Assembly: GCA_002480495.1 (NCBI GenBank)
Contig: DLCG01000009.1
Coordinates: forward strand, 75,744 to 113,699
DNA from: Rhodobiaceae bacterium UBA7804
Lineage (GTDB): Bacteria > Pseudomonadota > Alphaproteobacteria > Parvibaculales > Parvibaculaceae
DNA length: 37,956 nt
Reading direction: 5' to 3'
Part shown: one piece after another, positions 16,884 through 25,658 of the stretch
Position numbering within the stretch: the first letter of the stretch is position 1
How the letters are laid out: each line of letters opens with the position of its first letter
The notes under the pieces: model-generated
Seen by the model: only the letters and a program-made list of their open reading frames with translations
Told to the model about the DNA's origin: nothing
Databases searched by the model: none
Position numbers and translations under genes: made by a program

Positions 16884-16910
16884 ATGGCCCGGCCTTGGAG
16901 ACCGGGCCAT
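16884..16910 (-). promoter_or_regulatory. Hairpin between nrdA and nrdB
   Basis: ATGGCCCGG and CCGGGCCAT form a perfect 9-bp stem with a nine-base loop in the 88-base gap between nrdA and nrdB. No T-run follows on the minus strand, so it more likely tunes message stability or the subunit ratio than ends transcription. A short GGCGCC-A-GGCGCC direct repeat lies next to it at 16861. Confidence 0.6.
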
Positions 16911-16922
16911 GAGCTTAGCGCC

Positions 16923-18905
16923 TTACTGACAGGCGAGGCATTCTTCGTATTTGTTCTCTTCCTGGGCCTGAGACGCGACCTGATCGAGCGTCAGGACTTC
17001 GAGCACCTTGCCCGGCATGAGCGAGACGACCTCGGCCTTTTCCGCGCGCTGGATCGAGAGCGAGCGGCAGTAATAGAGGCTCTTCACACCATGCTTCCAG
17101 GCCATCATGTGGAGGCCGTGCAAGTCGCGCTTGTGCACGTCCGCAGGCAGGAAGAGGTTCACAGACTGCGCCTGATCGATCATCGGAGCGCGGTCGCCCG
17201 CATGTTCGATGACCCAGCGCTGGTCGAGTTCGAAGGCGGTCTTGAAGACATCCTTCTCCTCGTCGCTCAGGAAATCGAGATGCTGGACGGAACCGCCCGT
17301 GGTGACGATGGAGGACCAGGTATCGTCGTCATTGCGGCCCTTCTGCTCAAGAAGCTTCGTCAGGTGACGGTTGCGGACATTGAAGGAGCCCGACAGCGTC
17401 TTGTGCGTGAAGGAGTTCGCCGCGATGGGCTCGATGCCCGGCGACGTACCGCCGGTGATGATCGAGATCGAAGCCGTGGGCGCAATCGCCGTCTTGTTCG
17501 AGAAGCGTTCGTTGAAGCCGTAATCCGCCGCATCCGGGCAGGCACCGCGCTCTTCGGCCAGCACCTTCGAGGCCGCGTCCACGCCTTCCTTGATGCGCGT
17601 GAACATACGCTTGTTCCAGACCTTCGCCATGACGCCCTCGAAGGGGATCATGTTCGCCTGAAGGAAGGAGTGGAAACCCATGACGCCGAGACCGACGGAA
17701 CGCTCGCGCATGGCGGCGTATTTGGCGCGGCGCATGTCGTCCGGCGCGCGGTCGATGAAGTCCTGCAGGACATTGTCGAGGAAGCGCATGACGTCCTCGA
17801 TGATCGTCGGATGATCCTGCCATTCGAGGAAAGTTTCGAGATTGAGCGAGGACAGGCAGCAGACCGCCGTGCGCTCTTCGCCCAGATGGTCCTTGCCGGT
17901 GGGCAGGGTGATTTCGGCGCAGAGGTTCGAGGTCTTGACCTCGAGGCCCGCAAGCTTGTGATGCTCGGGACGCGCGTTGTTCACCGTGTCCTTGTAGATG
18001 ATGTAGGGCTCGCCGGTTTCGATGCGCGAGGTGAGAAGGCGGATCCAGAGCGAGCGGGCCGAAACCGTCTTCTGGACCGACTTGTCCTTGGGGCTGCGGA
18101 GATCCCACTCCTCATCCGCCTCGACGGCGCGCATGAAGGCATCCGAGACGAGAACCCCATGATGCAGGTTCAGCGCCTTGCGGTTCGGGTCGCCGCCGGT
18201 CGGGCGGCGCATTTCCATGAATTCCTCGATCTCGGGATGGTCGATCGGCAGATAGACCGCCGCCGAGCCGCGACGGAGCGAGCCCTGGCTGATCGCCAGC
18301 GTGAGCGAATCCATGACGCGGATGAAGGGAATGATGCCGGAGGTCTTGCCGTTGCCGCCAACCGTCTCGCCGATTGAGCGCAGATTGCCCCAGTAGGAGC
18401 CGATGCCGCCGCCCTTGGCAGCGAGCCAGACATTCTCGTTCCAGAGGCCGACAATGCCTTCGAGACTGTCGTTCGCCTCGTTGAGGAAGCAGGAAATGGG
18501 CAGGCCGCGCTGCGTGCCGCCATTAGACAGGACGGGCGTCGCCGGCATGAACCAGAGCTTGGAGATGTAGTCATAGAGACGCTGGGCATGAGCCGCGTCG
18601 TCCGAATAATAAGAGGCCACACGGGCGAACATGTCCTGATAGGACTCGCCCGGCATCAGATAGCGGTCGCGCAGCGTCGCCTTGCCGAACTCCGTCAGCA
18701 GCGCATCGCGCCCATGATCGACCTTCACACGGGGGCGCCCGCGCGTCTGGACCGCCTGGTCCTGATCGCCAAACGGCATTTCGGGTTCGGCAGATGCACG
18801 CGCTTCCTTGCGCACGCGGCTCACCGCGCGCTCGCCCGTGATGATTGCCGATACGCTGGCCTCAACCTCACTCATATCCACCGCTTTCGACGTGTCGTTC
18901 AGCAT
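16923..18905 (-). CDS. nrdA: Ribonucleoside-diphosphate reductase class I, alpha subunit
   Basis: A 660-residue catalytic subunit reducing ribonucleoside diphosphates to deoxy forms. The redox Cys pair is C139 (ISCFLNEAND) and C349/C350 (AVCCLSS). The active-site N327-L-C329-A-E331 holds the thiyl radical. A Tyr pair (SLYYCRS) continues the radical path, and the tail ends ECLACQ, giving the C-x-x-C that relays electrons from thioredoxin or glutaredoxin. The first 60 residues do not look like an ATP-cone, so overall dATP inhibition may be missing. The start at 18905 follows GGGGAA. It precedes nrdB in one operon. Confidence 0.95.
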   Translation of the reverse strand: MLNDTSKAVDMSEVEASVSAIITGERAVSRVRKEARASAEPEMPFGDQDQAVQTRGRPRVKVDHGRDALLTEFGKATLRDRYLMPGESYQDMFARVASYYSDDAAHAQRLYDYISKLWFMPATPVLSNGGTQRGLPISCFLNEANDSLEGIVGLWNENVWLAAKGGGIGSYWGNLRSIGETVGGNGKTSGIIPFIRVMDSLTLAISQGSLRRGSAAVYLPIDHPEIEEFMEMRRPTGGDPNRKALNLHHGVLVSDAFMRAVEADEEWDLRSPKDKSVQKTVSARSLWIRLLTSRIETGEPYIIYKDTVNNARPEHHKLAGLEVKTSNLCAEITLPTGKDHLGEERTAVCCLSSLNLETFLEWQDHPTIIEDVMRFLDNVLQDFIDRAPDDMRRAKYAAMRERSVGLGVMGFHSFLQANMIPFEGVMAKVWNKRMFTRIKEGVDAASKVLAEERGACPDAADYGFNERFSNKTAIAPTASISIITGGTSPGIEPIAANSFTHKTLSGSFNVRNRHLTKLLEQKGRNDDDTWSSIVTTGGSVQHLDFLSDEEKDVFKTAFELDQRWVIEHAGDRAPMIDQAQSVNLFLPADVHKRDLHGLHMMAWKHGVKSLYYCRSLSIQRAEKAEVVSLMPGKVLEVLTLDQVASQAQEENKYEECLACQ

Positions 18906-19237
18906 GTTCTGGTTCCCCGGTCTGCCTTGCTTCGCCGCATCCGAAGCGGGCAAAAGATCCCCTGCCGGCGAGCGGATAGTCTCTCGCCGTCTTCCTGCCC
19001 CGTATGCCGGGCAGAACTCGCTATTTCAGTGATTGCGCTACCGCTCTGAGAAGTTCCCCCGCGAAGCAGCGCGCGTCCAGATATAGTATCTGTCTGTTCC
19101 CCGAGGTCAATCAGTAGTGTGAGGCCGAAAGCAAAAAAATGGTAAACGGCCCTTCCGCATGGCTGGCGGCCGCACGAAATTCCGATGCATATTCAAGGGG
19201 TTGATTCCGCAGCCCGCCAGTTCTCCGAGGAGTCCCG
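18906..19237. other. nrdA/aminopeptidase divergent intergenic region
   Basis: This 332-base stretch has no convincing reading frame. It carries the nrdA leader (minus strand), the NrdR-like palindrome at 19078-19092, and the promoter and ribosome site (CGAGGAG) of the aminopeptidase gene on the plus strand. Confidence 0.6.
19078..19092. promoter_or_regulatory. Candidate NrdR box
   Basis: CAGATA-TAG-TATCTG is a perfect 6-bp inverted repeat with a three-base centre, AT-rich in GC-rich DNA, about 173 bases upstream of the nrdA start. NrdR boxes are AT-rich palindromes of about 16 bp found ahead of nrd genes. The second box that usually lies about three helical turns away was not clearly seen, so the call is tentative. 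Confidence 0.5.
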
Positions 19238-20206
19238 ATGCCCGACACGACCGCCGACCGCCGCCCCCTCTATCCCGAGATCGAGCCCTACCGGACGGGA
19301 ACGCTCAAGGTCTCCGATCTGCACACGATCTATTTCGAGGAATGCGGCAACCCGAAGGGGAAGCCTGTCGTCATCGTGCATGGCGGGCCCGGCGGCGGGA
19401 GCAATCCGACCATGCGGCGGACGCATAATCCGGAGGCCTACCGGATCATCCTGTTCGACCAGCGCGGCTGCGGAAAATCGACGCCCCATGCGGAGCTTCG
19501 CGAAAACACAACCTGGGACCTCGTGGCCGACATGGAGCGCCTGCGGGAACATCTCGGCATCGACAAATGGCAGCTCTGTGGTGGCTCCTGGGGCTCGACG
19601 CTCTCGCTTGCCTATGCGGAGACGCATCCCGAGCGCGTCACCGAGATCATTCTGCGGGGCATCTTCACGCTGCGGAAGCGGGAGCTCGACTGGTTCTACC
19701 AGCAGGGAACGGACGCCCTCTTCCCGGATGCCTGGGAAGAGTTCATCGCGCCGATCCCGGAGGCGGAGCGCGGCAACCTGATGGCGGCCTATTACAAGCG
19801 GCTCACCGGCGACAACGAGGCCGAAAAGATCGCCTGCGCCAAGGCCTGGAGCATTTGGGAGGGAACAACGCTCTCACTCTATTCCGACCCCGAACGCGTG
19901 AAGCGTTTCGCGGACGGGCACTTCGCCCTCGCCTTCGCGCGGATCGAGTGCCATTTCTTCATGAACAAGGGCTTCTTCGAGCCCCAGGACCAGCTCATCC
20001 TCAATGCCGGCAAGCTGAAGGGTATTCCCGGCGTGATCGCACAGGGGCGCTATGACGTGGTGACGCCGATGTTCACGGCATGGGAGCTTGCCAAGGCCTG
20101 GCCCGAAGCGGAGCTCAACATCGTGCCGGACGCAGGCCATACGGCGACGGAGCCCGGCATCGTCGATGTGATGGTGCGGGCGAGCGACAGATACGCCAGG
20201 GTGTGA
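19238..20206 (+). CDS. pip: Prolyl aminopeptidase (proline iminopeptidase)
   Basis: A 322-residue alpha/beta hydrolase that removes N-terminal proline from peptides (peptidase family S33). The oxyanion-hole motif HGGPGGG is at 49-55. The nucleophile is S117 in GGSWGS, the acid D273 in GRYDVVTP, and the base H301 in DAGHTA. The FDQRGCGKS strand and the Glu-containing cap region fit the family, and the length is typical. It is cytoplasmic, with no signal peptide. The amidotransferase gene starts 11 bases after its stop, so the two probably share a message. Confidence 0.93.
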   Translation: MPDTTADRRPLYPEIEPYRTGTLKVSDLHTIYFEECGNPKGKPVVIVHGGPGGGSNPTMRRTHNPEAYRIILFDQRGCGKSTPHAELRENTTWDLVADMERLREHLGIDKWQLCGGSWGSTLSLAYAETHPERVTEIILRGIFTLRKRELDWFYQQGTDALFPDAWEEFIAPIPEAERGNLMAAYYKRLTGDNEAEKIACAKAWSIWEGTTLSLYSDPERVKRFADGHFALAFARIECHFFMNKGFFEPQDQLILNAGKLKGIPGVIAQGRYDVVTPMFTAWELAKAWPEAELNIVPDAGHTATEPGIVDVMVRASDRYARV

Positions 20207-20217
20207 CGCGGGCTTCA

Positions 20218-20961
20218 ATGCATATTCTTTATCTTGTGAATGCGCTCGACTCGCCGCCCGGTGTGCTGCTCGACGAAGCGACGCGGATGGGCGCCAGCGC
20301 CACGCAGATCGATACGGTGAATGGCCGCGACATGGGCAGTGGCGATGCGCGCGGCGTGCCCGAGGCGGCGGATGATTTCGATGCGCTGGTCGTGCTTGGC
20401 GGGGTTATGGGTGTCTATGAAGCGGACAAGTATCCCTTCATCGAGGAAAGCAAGCGGCTGGTGCGGCACTTCCACGACAAAGGCAAGCCCGTAATGGGCG
20501 TCTGTCTCGGTTCGCAGATCGTGGCGAGCGCTTTCGGCGCCCCGGTCTATCGGATGAAGGAAAAGCTATCCGCGCAGGAGGAATGGGGCTTCGTGCCGCA
20601 GACATGGGAGCCGGCAGCGGCAGACGACAAGCTGCTCCACGATGCAGCGCCGGAGCTCCGCACCATGCACTGGCATGGCGACACGTTCGATCTGCCGGCA
20701 GAGGCTGTACGGCTTTCGACGCGCGAAACCTGCCCCAACCAATCATTCCGCATCGGCGAGAAGACCTATGCCTTCCAGTTTCACCTCGAAGTGACGCGGG
20801 AAATTCTCGACGGCTGGTCCGTCTTCCGCGCGAAGGCGCTCGATGTGCCGCGCGCAGAGATCGAAAAACTCATCGAACCGCAGATCGAGGCCTCGCTCGG
20901 TGCGCAGGAAGAATTCGCGCGACGCACAATGCGGCGCTGGATGGAGCTAGCACAGAAGTAA
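20218..20961 (+). CDS. Class I glutamine amidotransferase-like protein
   Basis: A 247-residue protein with the class I glutaminase triad: C96 in GVCLGSQ, H189 and E191 in FQFHLEV. It resembles stand-alone GuaA-N-like amidotransferases, which are often annotated as GMP synthase-like. LVVLGGVMGVYEAD and MHWHGDTFDLP are characteristic of that group. Ammonia produced from glutamine would serve an unknown partner; some members instead hydrolyse gamma-glutamyl compounds. It is probably co-transcribed with the aminopeptidase, which may point to peptide or amide catabolism. A palindromic repeat follows directly. Confidence 0.82.
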   Translation: MHILYLVNALDSPPGVLLDEATRMGASATQIDTVNGRDMGSGDARGVPEAADDFDALVVLGGVMGVYEADKYPFIEESKRLVRHFHDKGKPVMGVCLGSQIVASAFGAPVYRMKEKLSAQEEWGFVPQTWEPAAADDKLLHDAAPELRTMHWHGDTFDLPAEAVRLSTRETCPNQSFRIGEKTYAFQFHLEVTREILDGWSVFRAKALDVPRAEIEKLIEPQIEASLGAQEEFARRTMRRWMELAQK

Positions 20962-20962
20962 C

Positions 20963-21061
20963 CCCCTCACCCTTCCCACCATCGCTTCGCGCTGGCGGGC
21001 CCCTTCCCTCTCCCCTAAGGGGAGAGGGGGAGCCGAGCGATAGCGAGGATCGGGTGAGGGG
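20963..21061. repeat. REP-like palindromic intergenic element
   Basis: A 99-base nested palindrome. The outer arms are CCCCTCACCC and GGGTGAGGGG. An inner stem pairs CCCTCTCCCC with GGGGAGAGGG around TAA. The flanks contain ATCGCTTCGC and GCGATAGCGAG. Elements of this style are widespread between genes in alphaproteobacteria. It separates two convergent genes and could fold into a long hairpin that ends both transcripts. Only one copy is seen in this window. Confidence 0.8.
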
Positions 21062-21067
21062 TGATAC

Positions 21068-21838
21068 TCAGAAGTTCACGCGCCGCGAGATCGCGCCGTC
21101 GACCACGAGATTCGTTCCGGTGGTGAAGGACGATGCCGGGCTTGCCAGGAAGACAGCGGCGTTCGCGATGTCCTGCGGCGTCGCCATGCGGCCGGTCGGG
21201 TTGCGCGACATGGCCTGCTTGAACATATCGGGCATGTGTTCCTCGATCATGTTCCAGACGCCGCCCTTGAAGTAGACGGTACCGGGCGAAACCGTGTTCA
21301 CGCGGACATGATCGCCCGCGTACTGACGCGCAAGGCCCTTGGCGAGATGAATCTGCGCCGCCTTCTGTGCACCATAGGCATTCGCATTGTCGTTCTCGGC
21401 CGCCGAGATCGAGGAAATGAAGGTGGCCGACGCATCGCCCGACTTCTTCGCCGCCTCGGTGAGGAAGGGAAGTGCCGCCTCGAAGGCGTTGACCGCGCCG
21501 AGCACGTCGATCTCGAAGCAGGCGCGCCAGGATTTCTCGTCATTCCCGTTTGCAAGCGCGGAAGCATTGGCGACGAGAATGTCGAGGCCGCCCATTCCCT
21601 TCGCCGTATCCGCGATCCACTTCTTCAGCCCCTCGCCATCCGCAATGTCAGCCACGCCGCCGGTCGCCTTCACACCCTTCTTGGAAAGCGCGGCAACGGC
21701 TTCGTCCACCTGATCCTGATTGCGGGCGCAGATCGCGATATCGACGCCCTCCGCCGCGAGCGTTTCCGCAATGGCCCGGCCGATGCCGCGCGTGCCGCCA
21801 GTGACGATCGCCTTCTTGCCCTTGAGACCGAGATCCAT
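21068..21838 (-). CDS. Short-chain dehydrogenase/reductase (SDR)
   Basis: A 256-residue classical SDR. The nucleotide-binding motif TGGTRGIG is at 13-20, NAS at 91-93, and the catalytic S142/S143 with Y155 and K159 (YGAQK). The C-terminal ending FTTGTNLVVDGAISRRV is the usual SDR tail. CARN after the second strand suggests NADP(H). It may act on a 3-hydroxyacyl-CoA or 3-oxoacyl thioester, as many relatives do, but the substrate cannot be read. The start at 21838 follows AAAGGC; the longer frame upstream overlaps the antiporter gene. It follows that gene by 88 bases on the same strand. Confidence 0.88.
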   Translation of the reverse strand: MDLGLKGKKAIVTGGTRGIGRAIAETLAAEGVDIAICARNQDQVDEAVAALSKKGVKATGGVADIADGEGLKKWIADTAKGMGGLDILVANASALANGNDEKSWRACFEIDVLGAVNAFEAALPFLTEAAKKSGDASATFISSISAAENDNANAYGAQKAAQIHLAKGLARQYAGDHVRVNTVSPGTVYFKGGVWNMIEEHMPDMFKQAMSRNPTGRMATPQDIANAAVFLASPASSFTTGTNLVVDGAISRRVNF

Positions 21839-21926
21839 GGCTCTTGCCTTTCTGAATAATGTTGCCGTTGGGAGGCACTCTATCGTCCCGGCCGCAACAG
21901 ACCAACCGCAGCCTTTCTCTCCGAGA

Positions 21927-23756
21927 TCAGAAGGGACCGCGCGGATCGTCGGCGATGAAAAGCTCGCGGAGCGCACCAAGGGCGGCCCGCCAGCGCAGCC
22001 GGAATTGGGTAAGGAGATTCTCCTCCTGGGGCGGATCGAGATCCAGACCGACCTGACGCACCGAGCCGTCCTGTACCTGGATTGCAGCAAGCACAATGCC
22101 ACCGACACGCGTGCGGGCGCCCTCCTTGATATCCTTGCCAAGCCGCGAGCGCATGAACTCCTCGAGAGTGAGTTCGCGTTCCTCCGCCTCGAAAGCAAGT
22201 CCGTACATATCCGCAACGAGGGCCGCACTGGCCGAGCCCTCCAGCACGAAATCGACCATGCCCGCCTCTTTTGCCTGGCCGCGCATCCGCCGCGCGCCAA
22301 AGAGACGGTCAAGCGTCGGGATCATTTCGGCGGTCGTCAGCATCATCACGACATCGCCCGGCTCCACACCCCGGTCGAAGCCTTCCGTACGGACGACGCC
22401 ATCCCGCATCACCGAAATAACCGTCGTGCCCATAGGCAAAGGAAGACGGTTCACGCCGCGTCTGAGAAGCAGGCTCATCGGATCGACGGTGTAGGCCACA
22501 ACGCTCTTGCCCTTGCCTGCCGGGAGATCGAGCTCGACGCGGCGGTTCGGCGTCGGGCGCGGGGGCAGTTCGACTTCCGCAAGGCGAGCGGCATAGGGAA
22601 CGGTCCAGCCCTGAAGCACCAGCGAGGCGAGCACGATCACATAGGCGACGCTGAAGAGAACTTCCGCACCCTCGACGCCGGAAATGACGGGTATCGTGCC
22701 GAGAAAGATGGGCACTGCGCCGCGCAAACCGACCCATGAGATGAAGGCGGTTTCGCGCGGCGTGAAACTGAACGGCCAAAGGCAGGCCAGAATGGTGACC
22801 GGGCGGGCGATGAAGATGAGGAAGAAAGCAACGCCAAGCGCAGGCAGAAGGATCGGGAGCAGCGCAGAGGGCGTCACCAGCAGCCCCATCATCAGAAACA
22901 TGCCGATCTGGGCGAGCCAGGCAACGCCATCTGAAAAGCGGGAAATTTCGGTGGTGGCGCGATGCTGGTTGTTTCCGAGAATGAAGCCCGCGACGAAGAT
23001 CGCAAGAAATCCGCTGGCACCGGCCGACTGGGTGAAGGCGAAAACAAGAAGGCCGAGGGCACCGGCGAGTATCGGATAAAGGCCGGAAGAGAGCTGCAGC
23101 CGGTTCACAGCGCGCAGAACCGCATAACCGCCGACAGCACCGAAGAAGAGGCCCCCGAGCATCTGCCAGAGGAAATCCCAGAGGAGATCAAGCGCGTCGC
23201 TTACATCCGCGACGTTCCGGCCATGCACCGCGACGCCCACAAGCGCAAGCGTCAGAAAAATCGCCATCGGATCGTTCACGCCGGATTCGAGTTCGAGCGT
23301 GGCGGCGACGCGCGGCTTGAGCCGGAGCCCGTGGAGATGAAGCAGGAAGAAAACGGCCGCGGCATCTGTCGAGCCGACAATGGCGCCAAGCAGAAAGGCC
23401 TCCGCCCACCCGAACCCGAAGAGAAACTTCGCGGCGAGACCGACCAGAGCAGCGGTCAGCACCACACCGATCGTGGCGAGTATGATACTGGGCCCGAAGG
23501 CGCGATTGATCGTTTCGCGGCTCGTCCGCAATCCGCCGTCGAAGAGGATGAGGGCCAATGCGAAGGAGCCGACGAAATAGGCGACGCCGTAGTCATTGAA
23601 GACGATGCCGCCCGGCCCATCTTCCCCCGCCAGCATGCCGAAGGCGAGGAAGACGAGCAGCAATGGCGCCCCGATCCGCGAGGACAGAACGCCCGCAAAG
23701 ATCGAAAAGGTAATCAGACCTGCTGAAACCAGAATGATCTGGTTGGCAAAATCCAT
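21927..23756 (-). CDS. cvrA: K+/H+ antiporter, CvrA/NhaP2 family
   Basis: A 609-residue CPA1 antiporter. The membrane part (about residues 5-385) has some 12 helices, with VGSTDAAAVFFLLH and LESGVNDPMAIFLTLALVG, the loop carrying the ion-binding Asp residues. A TrkA-C-like domain follows (about 400-480: LPAGKGKSVVAYTVDP, DVVMMLTTAEMIPTLDRLF). A last CorC/HlyC-like region contains GGIVLAAIQVQDGSV. This order is that of NhaP2/CvrA, which expels K+ in exchange for H+ and helps cells survive low osmolarity or alkaline pH. The gene stands alone apart from the SDR downstream. Confidence 0.9.
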   Translation of the reverse strand: MDFANQIILVSAGLITFSIFAGVLSSRIGAPLLLVFLAFGMLAGEDGPGGIVFNDYGVAYFVGSFALALILFDGGLRTSRETINRAFGPSIILATIGVVLTAALVGLAAKFLFGFGWAEAFLLGAIVGSTDAAAVFFLLHLHGLRLKPRVAATLELESGVNDPMAIFLTLALVGVAVHGRNVADVSDALDLLWDFLWQMLGGLFFGAVGGYAVLRAVNRLQLSSGLYPILAGALGLLVFAFTQSAGASGFLAIFVAGFILGNNQHRATTEISRFSDGVAWLAQIGMFLMMGLLVTPSALLPILLPALGVAFFLIFIARPVTILACLWPFSFTPRETAFISWVGLRGAVPIFLGTIPVISGVEGAEVLFSVAYVIVLASLVLQGWTVPYAARLAEVELPPRPTPNRRVELDLPAGKGKSVVAYTVDPMSLLLRRGVNRLPLPMGTTVISVMRDGVVRTEGFDRGVEPGDVVMMLTTAEMIPTLDRLFGARRMRGQAKEAGMVDFVLEGSASAALVADMYGLAFEAEERELTLEEFMRSRLGKDIKEGARTRVGGIVLAAIQVQDGSVRQVGLDLDPPQEENLLTQFRLRWRAALGALRELFIADDPRGPF

Positions 23757-23911
23757 TCCACGACACCAATGCTCATGCGGGTCCTGCCGACTGCATGGGC
23801 ATTGCGGCCAATCGGAGCAGAAATCCCTCGAATCGCGACGACGAAATTGAGATCAGTCTACAACAACGAGACGCATTTGGTGCGCGCAATCCGCTGGAAA
23901 TGGCCGTTCAC

Positions 23912-24226
23912 TCAGCTTTTTCCGCCCTCGGCCTTTTGCTTCCGGGTCTGTGCGGCCTTCTTCGCCGATGCAGAGCGTTCCGATGCGGGACGATTTGCCA
24001 AGGCCTGGCCGCCCTTGCGCCCACCCTTGCGGGATGCGGCCTGACTGTCCTTCGTTCCCCGGCCGGAACCGGACTTCTTGCCGCCTCCCTCCTCCTTGTT
24101 GACGGTGGCCCAGGCCCGACGCTCGGCCTCCTCCTTCTTCACGCCGCGTTTCTCATAGCCCTCTTCGATGTGTTCTGCCTTGCGCTTCTGCTTGTCCGTG
24201 TAAGCCGACTTGTCGCCACGGGACAT
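23912..24226 (-). CDS. Small basic KGG-repeat protein
   Basis: A 104-residue, very basic and low-complexity protein. The N-terminal half is a predicted charged helix (DKQKRKAEHIEEGYEKRGV, then EEAERRAWATVNKEEGGG). The second half is Lys/Gly/Ser-rich with RKGGRKGG at about 66-73. Similar proteins are common in alphaproteobacteria and are sometimes labelled 'plasmid stabilization protein' without good proof. Their look recalls stress-linked KGG-motif proteins. Nucleic-acid binding or a desiccation role is inference. It has no operon partner: the neighbouring genes start 155 or more bases away. Confidence 0.7.
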   Translation of the reverse strand: MSRGDKSAYTDKQKRKAEHIEEGYEKRGVKKEEAERRAWATVNKEEGGGKKSGSGRGTKDSQAASRKGGRKGGQALANRPASERSASAKKAAQTRKQKAEGGKS

Positions 24227-24429
24227 GGGTCCTTCCTCCCTTTTCGATGCCCGCCCGATCTCAAAACGCGGCGCGGCAACCGCCGGTTCCTCCGATCAAT
24301 TTCCTTTCCGCTGTTCGGCGATGTGCAGGCATGTCTGACAATTTGTCCGGGACGGGCCCGGCCAATGTCCTTATTCTTGGCGGCAAATAAGCGGCATGGC
24401 CGCAATCAATAAGACAAGAGGAGACGGGG

Positions 24430-25641
24430 ATGGATCTCGCCATGAAGCCCGAAGATGTCGCCTTTCGCGACGAGGTGCGGGCATTTCTCAAGGAAAATCT
24501 GACGGAAGACCTGAAGGCCCATGCGCGGCTGACGCCGGGGATTCTGGCGGACCAGGACCTGCGCGTCGAATGGCTGAAGCGCCTCTACAAGCGGGGCTGG
24601 GCTGCGCCGAGCTGGCCGAAGGAATATGGCGGGGCGGGTTTCAACGTGATGCAGCGTTTCATTTGGGCATCGGAATGCGCCGCGGCGGGCGCGCCCGCCG
24701 GGTCCAACATGGGCCTTTCCATGGTTGGACCGACGCTGATGGGGCACGGCACGGCAGAGCAGAAGGCGCATTACCTGCCGCGCATTCTCGACGGCACGGA
24801 CTGGTGGTGCCAGGGCTATTCGGAGCCAGGCTCGGGCTCGGACCTCGCCTCACTCCAGTGCCGCGCGGATTCCGACGGCGACGACTACATCATCAACGGT
24901 ACGAAGCTCTGGACCACCGGCGCGCACCAATCGAACAAGATGTTCTGCCTCGTGCGCACCAATCCGAATGCCGAGAAGAAGCAGGAAGGCATCTCCTTCA
25001 TCCTGATCGACGACTTTCCGGCCAAGGGCATCACCATCGATCCGATCATCACGCTGGCGGGCGACCACGAGGTGAACCAGGTCTTCTTCGACGATGTGCG
25101 CGTACCGAAGAAAAATCGTGTCGGCGCTGAAAACAACGGCTGGACGGTGGCGAAATATCTGCTCGAGTTCGAGCGCGGCGGCGCGGCCCATGGCGCAGCG
25201 CTGAAGAATGCGCTCAACAAGCTGCGCATCATGGCGAGCCAGGAGCGCGACGGCGACGGGCAGAAGCTCATCGACGATCCGGCCTTCCGCCGCAAGATCG
25301 ACGAACTGGAAGTCGAAGCGACCTCCGTCGAGTTCACCGAACACCGGATCATGTCGCAGCTGTCGAACGGGCAGAACCCGGGCGCGGCCGCCTCGATCAT
25401 CAAGCTCAAGGGTGCGGATACGAACCAGAAGATCACCGAGCTTGGCGTCGAGGCGATCGCCTATTACGTGCAGCCCGATGTGATCGAGGCCCGCACCTGG
25501 GGCTCCAACACGAAGCCCGTGGGACCGGACCATACGCTCATGGTGATGCCGAAATATCTCAATACCCGAGCACAGACGATCTTCGGCGGCTCGAACGAGG
25601 TTCAGCGCAACATCATGGCGAAGGCGGTGCTGGGCCTCTGA
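24430..25641 (+). CDS. Acyl-CoA dehydrogenase (first of two paralogues)
   Basis: A 403-residue FAD-dependent acyl-CoA dehydrogenase. The FAD and substrate region CQGYSEPGSGSDLASLQ is at 127-143, and IFGGSNEVQRNIMAK is near the C terminus. The classical catalytic Glu of the YEG motif is Gly here. A Glu at 248 (FERGG) aligns with the alternative base of isovaleryl- and long-chain enzymes, so the protein should be active. It resembles the large-subunit type seen in pimeloyl-CoA dehydrogenase. It shares its whole length with the paralogue at 27814. A GFA gene follows after 17 bases. Confidence 0.93.
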   Translation: MDLAMKPEDVAFRDEVRAFLKENLTEDLKAHARLTPGILADQDLRVEWLKRLYKRGWAAPSWPKEYGGAGFNVMQRFIWASECAAAGAPAGSNMGLSMVGPTLMGHGTAEQKAHYLPRILDGTDWWCQGYSEPGSGSDLASLQCRADSDGDDYIINGTKLWTTGAHQSNKMFCLVRTNPNAEKKQEGISFILIDDFPAKGITIDPIITLAGDHEVNQVFFDDVRVPKKNRVGAENNGWTVAKYLLEFERGGAAHGAALKNALNKLRIMASQERDGDGQKLIDDPAFRRKIDELEVEATSVEFTEHRIMSQLSNGQNPGAAASIIKLKGADTNQKITELGVEAIAYYVQPDVIEARTWGSNTKPVGPDHTLMVMPKYLNTRAQTIFGGSNEVQRNIMAKAVLGL

Positions 25642-25658
25642 GCCAGGAGAAACCGGAG

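Noticed and set aside
16833..18377. 514-codon frame antisense to nrdA
   Set aside because: NrdA is complete and conserved; the antisense product has no recognisable domain.
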